The position numbers and the translations under genes were made by a program. Below, piece after piece: positions 1 to 6,403 of a DNA stretch of 6,840 nucleotides. Positions within the stretch are counted from its first letter, which is position 1, and every line of letters starts with the position of its first letter. The stretch is taken from contig JAEYYS010000275.1 of NCBI GenBank assembly GCA_023428335.1, positions 1-6,840 on the forward strand. Direction: 5' to 3'. The stretch comes from Verrucomicrobiota bacterium (lineage in GTDB: Bacteria; Verrucomicrobiota; Verrucomicrobiia; Verrucomicrobiales; Verrucomicrobiaceae). Under the pieces are notes generated by a model. The model was not told the DNA's origin. It saw nothing but the letters and a program-made list of their open reading frames with translations, and ran no database searches.

Positions 1-24
1 GTGTCTCCGCAGCCCGCGCCCTGA
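1..24 (+). CDS. Possible 3' end of an upstream gene (partial)
   Basis: Frame 1 is open from the window edge and would read VSPQPAP before a TGA at 22-24. This stop lies 5 bp before the secretin ATG, the spacing expected of an upstream gene in the same operon. A Pro/Ala-rich tail would suit an inner-membrane secretion protein such as a GspC-like partner, but seven codons cannot show that. The other two forward frames are also open here, so whether it is coding is unproven. Confidence 0.25.
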   Translation: MSPQPAP

Positions 25-29
25 CCGCC

Positions 30-2537
30 ATGAACCTTCGCCTCCTTCTCGCTCTGCTGCCGGCCGCCGGCCTCGTCGCCCAGATCCCGCCCCAGGGCCA
101 GCGTCCGGCCAGTCCAAACGCCGCGCGCCCCACCCTTCCCGCGCCGCGTGGTCCGGCTGGAGCCGCCGCCCGCCCCGGCGCGGCCGCCACCGATCCTGCC
201 GAACGCACGGCCATCCGCCCGGAGGATGCCATCAAACCCGGCGGCGGTGTCGAACTGCAATTCCCCAACACCCCGCTCTCGCAAATCCTGCTCGTTTACG
301 AGGATCTGACCGGCCTGAAAATCATTCGCGACGCCAATGCCGAGCAGGCCACCGTCTCGATTGAGACCACCGGTGAACTGCCCAAGGACAAGGCGATCAT
401 GTTCATCGAAAAGAGCCTGCTGCTCAACGGCTACTCCTTCGTGCCGGCCGGCGAGGGCATGGTCAAGCTGCTCGCCTTCGACGCCAAGAAGCCGCAGACC
501 GAGGGCGCCCCGCTTTATGAATCGGCCGCCGACCTGCCGGAGACCGATCAGGTGGTCAGCTACGTCGCCCTGCTCAAGTACCTGAATGGCGAGGATGCGG
601 TCAAGGCCATCGACCAGGTCATCCCTCGCCACAGTTACGGCGTCATCACCCCGGTGCCGAATGCCAAGGCCCTCATCATCACCGAGAACAGCAGCACCAT
701 CCGCTCGATCCTGGCCCTGCTCGAACGCATCGACAACAAGCCGGCGACGACGATTTCCAAGACCATCCAACTCACCCGCTCCGACGCCGAGGACGTGAAG
801 AAGGCGCTCGACGAAATCCTCGGCCTGGGCGAGTCGAAATCCGGCAGTTCCACCGGTTCGCGCCCAACCAACGTGGCCGTGCCGACCGGAGCCCCGACCG
901 GAGCCCCGACGCCGCCCGCAGCCGCCATGAACGCCCCGGCAGCCAGCCCCGCGGCCGACGGCACCACCAGCGAGGAGACGCCGCCGAAGATCCACGCCAT
1001 CGTCCGTCGCAACTGCCTGCTGGTCATGGCCAGCCCGGAGACCATGGAGACGATCACCGCCCTCGTCGACGAACTCGATGCCGCCTCCGAGATCCGCAAC
1101 TTCGTCTCGCGCAGCCTGAAATATCTCGGCGTCGAAGCCGCGCTCGGCATCATCAGCGACGCCATTGCCCGCACGGAAGGCGGCGATGAGGGCTCCGGTT
1201 CCACCGGCAGTGGTGGCTTGGTCAACAGCCTTGGCCAGCCCAACAACAACTCGACGACCAACACCACCGGCACCAACAACAGCGGCGGCCTGTTCGGCAA
1301 CAACAACAGCAGCAGTGGCTTCGGCAACAGTGGTTTTGGCAACAGCAGCGGCTTCGGCGGCGGTGGTCTCGGCGGCGGTGGCAGCGGTTTCGGCGGTGGC
1401 GCCAACCTGCAGCCAATCCGCCCGAACAACGGCCCGCGCTCCCTCGTCGTCGGCAAAACCCTGCTGATCAGTGACCCGGTCGCCAACTCCATCTTCGCCT
1501 CCGGTCCGCCCGAACACCTGCGCGTACTCAACGAGATCCTCGACGAACTCGACCGTCGCCCGCAGCAGATCGTCATCTCCGCCGTCATCGGCGATTACCA
1601 GGTGCGCGACCGACTCGGCTGGGCCATCGAGACCATCTTCCGCGCCCGCAAGAACGGCAACGCCACCACCGCCAAGCGCGGCCTGTTCGGCCAGTTCGGC
1701 AGCAGCAGCGGCATCCCGTCGGTGGGCGACAGCGTGCTCGACCCGCGCAGCGCCGTCACCGCCGCCGCCGCCGCCGCCTCGGGCAACGCCCTGACCTTCT
1801 ACGGCGGCGTGCGCGAGGGGCTCGACCTGATCGTGCAGACGCTCAATGAGAACACCGACTTCAAGGTCATCTCACGGCCGACGGTGTTCACCATGAACAA
1901 CACGCCGGCCAGCATCAGCAGCGGTTCGTCCTTCCCCATCGCCAGCTCAACTCAGGGCCTGATCGGCGGCGGCACCACCGGCACCGGCCTGCTCTCCAAC
2001 GTCCAGTACCAGGACGTCGTGCTCAGCCTGAACATTGTGCCGCTGATCAACTCGGAAAACGAGCTCACCCTGCAGATCTCCCAGCAGAACAGCGAGCAGG
2101 CCGGCGAAACCACCATCGCTGACAACCCCTACCCCATCCTCACCAAGCAGGAACTGACCACCACGGTCATGTGCAAGAACATGGACACCGTCATCCTCGG
2201 CGGCCTGATCCGCGAGGAAAAAAGCCTCGGCCGCAGCGGCGTGCCCATCCTCTCGGAGATCCCCCTGCTCAAGTACCTGAGCGGTTCACGCTCCGACACC
2301 ACCTCGCGCCGCGAACTGCTCATCATGCTGCAGCCGCGCATCGTCGAAGGCATGCACGACCTGCCACCCAGCGTCCAGGACGCCGCCGGCACCAGCCCCT
2401 TCGCCACTGAAACGGCCGGCTTCATGCAGCAGGAAAAATCCCGCCCGGCCGATCTCGAACCCGTGCGCCGCAACAAGGTCATGACCCTCGTCCGCAAACT
2501 CTTCGGCCGCGATCCCGGCCCGCAGGCGGCTCGCTGA
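30..2537 (+). CDS. gspD: GspD-like secretin, outer-membrane channel of a type II secretion system
   Basis: An 835-residue secretin, expected to assemble as a multimeric outer-membrane gate for folded exoproteins. The N-terminus is a signal peptide (basic MNLR, then a Leu/Ala core to about residue 17), followed by a Pro/Ala-rich linker to about 70. An N0-like domain spans about 74-150 (FPNTPLSQIL, then DLTGLKII). N1 is about 175-235, N2 about 238-352 and N3 about 353-525. The C-terminal secretin domain is about 585-773 and carries the family signature VPILSEIPLLKYL at 738-750, then the final strand LLIMLQPRIV. A 60-residue basic tail could be a pilotin-binding S-domain. Two low-complexity insertions (about 267-319 and 383-459) interrupt N2 and N3 and explain much of the excess over the roughly 650 residues usual for GspD. 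The ATG has no clear Shine-Dalgarno, but it gives a proper signal peptide; coupling to the gene ending at 24 is possible. The layered N-domains favour GspD over PilQ, but a related Tad or pilus secretin is not excluded. Confidence 0.9.
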   Translation: MNLRLLLALLPAAGLVAQIPPQGQRPASPNAARPTLPAPRGPAGAAARPGAAATDPAERTAIRPEDAIKPGGGVELQFPNTPLSQILLVYEDLTGLKIIRDANAEQATVSIETTGELPKDKAIMFIEKSLLLNGYSFVPAGEGMVKLLAFDAKKPQTEGAPLYESAADLPETDQVVSYVALLKYLNGEDAVKAIDQVIPRHSYGVITPVPNAKALIITENSSTIRSILALLERIDNKPATTISKTIQLTRSDAEDVKKALDEILGLGESKSGSSTGSRPTNVAVPTGAPTGAPTPPAAAMNAPAASPAADGTTSEETPPKIHAIVRRNCLLVMASPETMETITALVDELDAASEIRNFVSRSLKYLGVEAALGIISDAIARTEGGDEGSGSTGSGGLVNSLGQPNNNSTTNTTGTNNSGGLFGNNNSSSGFGNSGFGNSSGFGGGGLGGGGSGFGGGANLQPIRPNNGPRSLVVGKTLLISDPVANSIFASGPPEHLRVLNEILDELDRRPQQIVISAVIGDYQVRDRLGWAIETIFRARKNGNATTAKRGLFGQFGSSSGIPSVGDSVLDPRSAVTAAAAAASGNALTFYGGVREGLDLIVQTLNENTDFKVISRPTVFTMNNTPASISSGSSFPIASSTQGLIGGGTTGTGLLSNVQYQDVVLSLNIVPLINSENELTLQISQQNSEQAGETTIADNPYPILTKQELTTTVMCKNMDTVILGGLIREEKSLGRSGVPILSEIPLLKYLSGSRSDTTSRRELLIMLQPRIVEGMHDLPPSVQDAAGTSPFATETAGFMQQEKSRPADLEPVRRNKVMTLVRKLFGRDPGPQAAR
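828..986 (+). repeat. Low-complexity Ala/Pro/Gly/Ser/Thr insertion in secretin N2, with a 12-bp tandem repeat
   Basis: This stretch encodes residues about 267-319, a disordered-looking segment between the two halves of the N2 domain. It includes two perfect copies of the 12-mer CCGACCGGAGCC (882-893 and 894-905) plus a partial third copy to 910, giving PTGAPTGAP in the protein. Flexible N2 loops are common in secretins. The in-frame 12-bp unit suggests growth by replication slippage. Confidence 0.75.
1176..1406 (+). repeat. Asn/Gly/Ser/Phe-Gly low-complexity repeat region in secretin N3
   Basis: This stretch encodes residues 383-459. It first gives Gly/Ser and Asn/Thr/Ser-rich sequence with short AAC and AGC runs, then degenerate SGFGN and SGFGG units from about 1315 to 1400 made of GGC, TTC and AAC codons. 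There are five Phe-Gly dipeptides. N3 strands resume afterwards with RSLVVGKTLLISDP. The frame is kept throughout, so this is an expansion inside a functional gene and not a broken region. Gly/Ser/Asn-rich loops are known in the N3 domain of several secretins, but this one is long. Confidence 0.8.
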
Positions 2538-2539
2538 GA

Positions 2540-5008
2540 TCACGCCAACTCCGCCAGCGTGCCACGGGTGACACCGAGCTGCGATTGGGCGCGCAGGTCG
2601 CGCCAGAGGTCCGTGCCGCGGCGACGACCCGCCAGCAGATCCTGGTAGGCGCGGATGACCCGGCCGGCTTCGGCTGCATCCTCCTCAAGCAACTCGACCC
2701 GGAAGGCGCGCAAACCCGCGGCGAGCAGTTCGTCGTAGAACTGCGCCCCCGTCTGGGCGACGGCATTGAACAGGGTGTTGCGGCAGCCGACGTCGGCCTT
2801 CAGCGGATGTTCCATGCCAACGCGGTCGCGCAGGCGCACGCGATGCTTTTCGCAGGGGCGCCCGCAGTTGGTGAAGTCGGTGCCGTCCGACAAAAAGGCG
2901 GCGAAGGCACAGTGCTCCATGTGAAACATCGGCATGTGCTGGTGCAGGGTCAGCTCGAACCACTCCGGCGGCGCGGCGCGCAGCAGGTCGAGCACCTGCT
3001 CAATGTTGAGATCGTAGCTGACCGTCAGGCGCTGCAGGCCGGTGTCCTTGAGAAACTCCGCCGTCAGCGGGTTGGCAACGTTGAGCGAAAAATCACCGGT
3101 GACCGGCAGGTCCTCGCCGCGGAAAAAGGCGATGGCACCGAGGTTGCGGATGAGCACGCCATCGGGCCGGGCACGGGAGATGAGCTTGAAGAAGCCGGCC
3201 TCGCCCGATTTCTGGATGCGCGGGGTCGCCAGCCAGATCTCGGCACCGCCATGGGCGCGCACGCGCTCAACGAGGTCGCCATACTGGCGGATGTCCTCGA
3301 AGTCGGCATACAACTTCGTGACACCGGCGGCGAGCGCGGCGTCGATCTGCGCCACATCGCGGCAGAGCACGTGCAGGCTGGGCCCTGCTGACGCAGCGGC
3401 GACCTCGCGGCGCTGCTGCACGGCTTCGAGCAGGGAGGCGACGGAAACGGTCGGCCGTTCAACCGCCAGTGTTGTTGCTGCTGGCTGGGAAGCGACCTGT
3501 TCCACCAGTTCGCGGCGCAGGCGGTTCAACTCGCTGACCGGCAGCATGACTTCACCCTGCAGATCGACCGTGAGTTCACCCAGTTCGTAAGCGGTGCCAC
3601 CGAGTCGACCCAGTTGCTCATGCAGGCGCTCCGGCGTCAGCGGTCGCTGCAGCGCTTCCTGCAGGGGCATGGCCGACTCCAGGCGCAGGGCCGGGTCACG
3701 GCATTCCAGCACCAGTGACTCACCCGCCCGGCCGGTAACCCGCAGGTCGAGCCGGTGCCGGCGGCGCATGGGGATGTCGCCCTGCCAGGTCGCACGCAGT
3801 TGCTGCTCAAGCACCTGGTCGCCCGTCTTGAACACGCGCATGCCCGCGCGCAGCCGTGCCGTGTCGAGGCGGCCGCGCTGGAATTCAAGGCGTCGGCCGC
3901 GCAGGCCGTAGAGGCGTCCGCCCTGCTCGTCATTGGTGTCCTGCAGATTCTCAAACACCACGCCGTCGCCAGGCTTCACATGCGCCGGCACGGCGTCGAG
4001 CTCGACCGCGTCCGCGCTGATCGCGCGCACCGTGCCGACATAAACCCCGCGCTTCTTGCCGTAGAGCGCGCCAACCAGGCGCTGATGGTTGACCCCGTGC
4101 ATCCAGCCCGAGAACAGGCCGCGCGAGAAGGTCATCTCGAGTTCGTAACGATCCTCCTCGCCGATCACCGGCGCGTCCCGGCGACCCGCGAGGGCGGCGT
4201 CGAGTGCCTTGCGATAGACGCGGGTGACGGCAGCCACGTACTCGGGCGTCTTTAACCGCCCCTCGATCTTCAGGCTGCGGATGCCGAGTTCCACCAGGCG
4301 CGGGATCTCGTCGACCGCCGCCAGATCCTGCGGGCTCAGCAGGTAGCGCTTGTCGCCGAGGTCGCGCTTCTCGCCGTCGACGATCATTTCATAGGGCATG
4401 CGGCAGGCTTGGGCGCACTCGCCGCGGTTGGCGCTGCGCCGGCCGAGCGACTCACTGGTCAGGCACTGGCCGCTGTAGGCGACGCAGAGCGCGCCGTGCA
4501 CAAAGACTTCGAGCGGCAGCCCTGGATCCTCAGTGGCGTGGAAACGCTCGAGCTCGCGCAAGCTGAGCTCGCGGGCCAGCACGGCCTGATCGATGCCGAG
4601 TCCGCGCGCCAACTCCAGGCCCTCGGGCGAGGTCAGGGTCATCTGCGTGCTGGCGTGCAGGCGCAGCTTCGGGGTCAAGGCCTTGACCAGGCGGGCCAGA
4701 CCGAGGTCCTGAACGATGACCGCGTCGACCCCGGCGGCCTCCAGGACGCGCAGCTGCTCCGCCGCATCGGCGAGTTCGCCGGTGAAGACCAGCACATTGA
4801 AGGCGCAGTAACCCTTGACCCCGTGCCCGTGCAGGAAGCGCATCAACTCCGGCAGATCCTCGGCCGAAAAATTGTCGGCGCGCATGCGCGCATTGAAGCG
4901 CGGCATTCCGAAGTAGATGGCGTCGGCCCCGTTGGCGACCGCGGCACGCGCGCACTCCCAGTTGCCGGCGGGAGCGAGGAGTTCAGGCGGGGGGACTGTG
5001 CTGGACAT
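2540..5008 (-). CDS. U32-family protein with duplicated U32 domain and DUF3656-like middle (RlhA-like)
   Basis: An 822-residue cytoplasmic protein. Annotated as collagenase-like peptidase U32, this family is now known mainly for RNA or quinone hydroxylation (RlhA for 23S rRNA C2501, TrhP for tRNA, UbiU/UbiV) using Fe-S clusters. The N-terminal domain opens with ELLAPAGNWE (residues 9-18) and has the U32 signature EVFVHGALC...GQC at 167-182. Cys175, 182, 198 and 202 probably ligate the cluster, and SLKIEGRLKTPEYVA (245-259) is another family hallmark. A DUF3656-like region covers about 310-500, as in RlhA. A second U32-like domain (about 543-822) holds Cys700, 715, 719 and 742. E. coli RlhA is about 650 residues and lacks this last part. 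The start at 5008 was chosen because the core motif begins within ten residues and GAAGGG precedes it by 3 bases. The reading frame stays open to an ATG at 5131, but those 41 extra residues look unrelated to the family. The 3' end meets the secretin gene with 2 bp between stops. An rRNA-hydroxylation role is inferred from architecture; peptidase activity is unlikely. Confidence 0.9.
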   Translation of the reverse strand: MSSTVPPPELLAPAGNWECARAAVANGADAIYFGMPRFNARMRADNFSAEDLPELMRFLHGHGVKGYCAFNVLVFTGELADAAEQLRVLEAAGVDAVIVQDLGLARLVKALTPKLRLHASTQMTLTSPEGLELARGLGIDQAVLARELSLRELERFHATEDPGLPLEVFVHGALCVAYSGQCLTSESLGRRSANRGECAQACRMPYEMIVDGEKRDLGDKRYLLSPQDLAAVDEIPRLVELGIRSLKIEGRLKTPEYVAAVTRVYRKALDAALAGRRDAPVIGEEDRYELEMTFSRGLFSGWMHGVNHQRLVGALYGKKRGVYVGTVRAISADAVELDAVPAHVKPGDGVVFENLQDTNDEQGGRLYGLRGRRLEFQRGRLDTARLRAGMRVFKTGDQVLEQQLRATWQGDIPMRRRHRLDLRVTGRAGESLVLECRDPALRLESAMPLQEALQRPLTPERLHEQLGRLGGTAYELGELTVDLQGEVMLPVSELNRLRRELVEQVASQPAATTLAVERPTVSVASLLEAVQQRREVAAASAGPSLHVLCRDVAQIDAALAAGVTKLYADFEDIRQYGDLVERVRAHGGAEIWLATPRIQKSGEAGFFKLISRARPDGVLIRNLGAIAFFRGEDLPVTGDFSLNVANPLTAEFLKDTGLQRLTVSYDLNIEQVLDLLRAAPPEWFELTLHQHMPMFHMEHCAFAAFLSDGTDFTNCGRPCEKHRVRLRDRVGMEHPLKADVGCRNTLFNAVAQTGAQFYDELLAAGLRAFRVELLEEDAAEAGRVIRAYQDLLAGRRRGTDLWRDLRAQSQLGVTRGTLAELA

Positions 5009-5011
5009 GAA

Positions 5012-5017
5012 CCCTTC
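5012..5017 (-). promoter_or_regulatory. Candidate ribosome binding site supporting the U32 start at 5008
   Basis: GAAGGG on the minus strand lies 3 bases before the ATG. The spacing is short, but the match to the anti-Shine-Dalgarno is one of few in this window. It favours this ATG over the upstream one at 5131. Confidence 0.4.
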
Positions 5018-5060
5018 ATTTAGCACAAAAAGGGCGTCACGGAAACGGATCTGCCGCGCA

Positions 5061-5090
5061 AATAAACTGGTATTTTGAACAGTTACGCAA
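5061..5090 (-). promoter_or_regulatory. Weak candidate promoter for the U32 gene
   Basis: On the minus strand, TTGCGT (5090-5085) and TTTATT (5066-5061) are separated by 18 bp and lie in the AT-richer part of the intergenic region. Both hexamers match the sigma-70 consensus at only four of six bases. A start near 5054 would give a leader of about 45 nt. Confidence 0.25.
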
Positions 5091-5124
5091 GGCGTCTGCC
5101 TTCGAAAATAGTGCAAATCCAGCA

Positions 5125-5153
5125 TTGCCATTCCACCCGCTTCCAGATAATAA
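5125..5153 (+). promoter_or_regulatory. Candidate sigma-70-type promoter for the rsmH-ftsL-ftsI operon
   Basis: TTGCCA (5125-5130) and TAATAA (5148-5153) are separated by exactly 17 bp, and the first matches the -35 consensus at five of six bases. They sit in a distinctly AT-rich pocket in otherwise GC-rich DNA. Transcription would start near 5160 and leave a leader of about 225 nt if rsmH starts at 5384. The call is by pattern alone, and Verrucomicrobiota promoter preferences are poorly known. Confidence 0.5.
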
Positions 5154-5383
5154 AGTTATCTTAATTAGCAGCACTTGTGGAATATCATTTGCTGCCGGCA
5201 ATCTCCCGTCCTACCTGCCCCGTCAGGTGTCACATGCCCGCATCCGCTCCCAGTCTTGCCCTGTTTTCCTGGAGTGCCTTCCCATGGAACGGCACGCCGG
5301 AGGTGCGGCGAAAACGCTCAAGCGGGCGCTGGCAGGGACTTTTCCAAGTCGGTGTCTGGCCCTGGTTTGGCACCACGGAAGCC
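5154..5383 (+). other. Long leader between the promoter and the rsmH start, without a recognised gene
   Basis: The first 45 bases are AT-rich and the rest is GC-rich. The rsmH frame is open back to an ATG at 5177, with another ATG at 5234 that has AGGTG four bases before it. The encoded residues (five Trp in about 50, many Arg and Ser) do not resemble the RsmH N-terminus. A second frame holds a 35-codon ORF (5284-5391, preceded by GGAG) whose stop overlaps the 5384 start. A possible hairpin pairs GGTGTC (5351-5356) with GGCACC (5369-5374). No mraZ and no tandem TGGG boxes typical of MraZ sites were seen. It may be a regulatory leader or part of a longer rsmH coding region. Confidence 0.4.
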
Positions 5384-6403
5384 ATGGATGAGCAGATGCC
5401 CTGGGGGCGCGGCAAGTCGACCTCGCGCCCCGGCAGCCAGGACCCCACGGAACCGCCAGTCGATCCCGGCGGTCGCGCCCTGCCCTTTTATCATCAGCCG
5501 GTCCTGCTCCATGAGGTGCTCGACGTTTTGCAACCCGCTGCGGACAAGCTGTTTTTTGACGGCACCCTCGGCGGTGGCGGTCACACCGAAGCCCTGCTTC
5601 AACACGGCGCCCGAGTCGTGGCGATGGATCAGGACGACGAGGCGCTCGCCCATGCCGGCGCGCGTCTGAAGCCGTATGAAGACCGCTTCTGCGCCCTGCG
5701 CGGCAATTTCCGCAACTTCGCCCAGGTTCTCGGCGAGGCCGGTGTCGGCCGCTTCGACGGCATGCTCATCGACATCGGCGTCAGCAGCCGCCATCTCGAC
5801 GCGCCTGAGCGCGGCTTTTCCTTTGCCAAGGACGGCCCGCTCGACATGCGCATGGACACGACCTCGCCGCTGACCGCTGCGGACATCGTCAACACCTATC
5901 CGCAGGAGGAACTGGAGCGGGTGCTGCGCGAGTATGGCGAGGAACCCCAGGCCCGGCGCATCGCCCGCGCCATCGTGCACGACCGCGCCAGCCGCCCCTT
6001 CACCACCACCCTGCAGCTCGCCGGCATGATCGAGCGCGTCTGCCCGAAGTACGGCCGCCGCCATGCCGCCACCCTGACCTTCCAGGCCCTGCGCATCGAG
6101 ACGAATCAGGAGATTGCCGCGCTGCGCGAATTTCTGCAGGCCGCGCCGCACTGGCTGAAGCCCGGCGGCCGCCTGGCGGTGATCACCTTCCATTCGATCG
6201 AGGACCGCGTCGTCAAACAGGCCTTTCAGGCGATGAGCGCGCCCTTCCTCGACCGCCCCGAGTGGCCGGAGCCGCGCCCGAATCCAGGCTGCCTGACGCG
6301 TCTGCTCACCCGCAAACCGGTCGAGGCCTCGGCCGCCGAACTCGAGCTCAACCCGCGCGCCCGCAGCGCCCGCCTGCGCGCCGTCGAACGCCTGTCCGCA
6401 TGA
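5384..6403 (+). CDS. rsmH: RsmH (MraW), 16S rRNA cytosine-1402 N4-methyltransferase
   Basis: A 339-residue SAM-dependent methyltransferase that makes N4-methyl-C1402 in the P-site region of 16S rRNA. All family motifs are present. YHQPVLLHEVLD is at 36-47. The SAM-binding loop FDGTLGGGGHT is at 58-68. The block LIDIGVSSRHLD, then PERGFSF, then DGPLDMRMD spans 128-158. FQALRIETNQE is at 233-243 and the FHSIEDRVVK block at 269-278. The last residues, rich in Asn/Pro/Arg (NPRARSARLRAVERL), are the usual C-terminus. The start is uncertain. The ATG at 5384 leaves 36 residues before HQPVLL, whereas E. coli RsmH (313 aa) has only a few. In-frame ATGs at 5177, 5234 and 5396 are alternatives, and only 5234 has a reasonable Shine-Dalgarno. 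The gene heads the dcw cluster and its TGA overlaps the ATG of the ftsL-like gene (ATGA, 6400-6403). Confidence 0.93.
   Translation: MDEQMPWGRGKSTSRPGSQDPTEPPVDPGGRALPFYHQPVLLHEVLDVLQPAADKLFFDGTLGGGGHTEALLQHGARVVAMDQDDEALAHAGARLKPYEDRFCALRGNFRNFAQVLGEAGVGRFDGMLIDIGVSSRHLDAPERGFSFAKDGPLDMRMDTTSPLTAADIVNTYPQEELERVLREYGEEPQARRIARAIVHDRASRPFTTTLQLAGMIERVCPKYGRRHAATLTFQALRIETNQEIAALREFLQAAPHWLKPGGRLAVITFHSIEDRVVKQAFQAMSAPFLDRPEWPEPRPNPGCLTRLLTRKPVEASAAELELNPRARSARLRAVERLSA

Noticed and set aside
1222..1416. Minus-strand ORF with many Cys, Arg and His that looks like a metal-binding peptide
   Set aside because: The cysteines come from reading the GGC/AAC/AGC repeat array in the wrong frame; no start context supports it.
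635..1588. 317-codon ORF on the minus strand inside the secretin gene
   Set aside because: It is an antisense shadow created by high GC; its Pro/Leu runs mirror the Gly/Asn/Ser repeats of the secretin and it has no domain.
1761..1778. Run of six GCC codons (poly-Ala) before the secretin domain
   Set aside because: A short trinucleotide run in a flexible linker is expected in GC-rich coding DNA; no further signal.
2505..2520. Inverted repeat GGCCG/CGGCC near the secretin 3' end
   Set aside because: Only 5 bp, within the coding sequence, with no T-run on either strand; too weak for a terminator call.
2585..3391. 268-codon plus-strand ORF opposite the U32 gene
   Set aside because: The minus-strand reading has clear U32 domain motifs over the same bases; the plus-strand product resembles nothing and is a GC-driven shadow.
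4409..5023. 204-codon plus-strand ORF opposite the U32 N-terminal domain
   Set aside because: It lies antisense to the most conserved part of the U32 gene, including its signature cysteines.
5089..5102. Small inverted repeat AAGGC-GTCT-GCCTT in the divergent control region
   Set aside because: A 5-bp stem with a 4-base gap may occur by chance; no second copy or known operator was recognised.
5318..6193. 291-codon minus-strand ORF opposite rsmH
   Set aside because: rsmH is unambiguous on the plus strand, and the antisense product has no recognisable motif.
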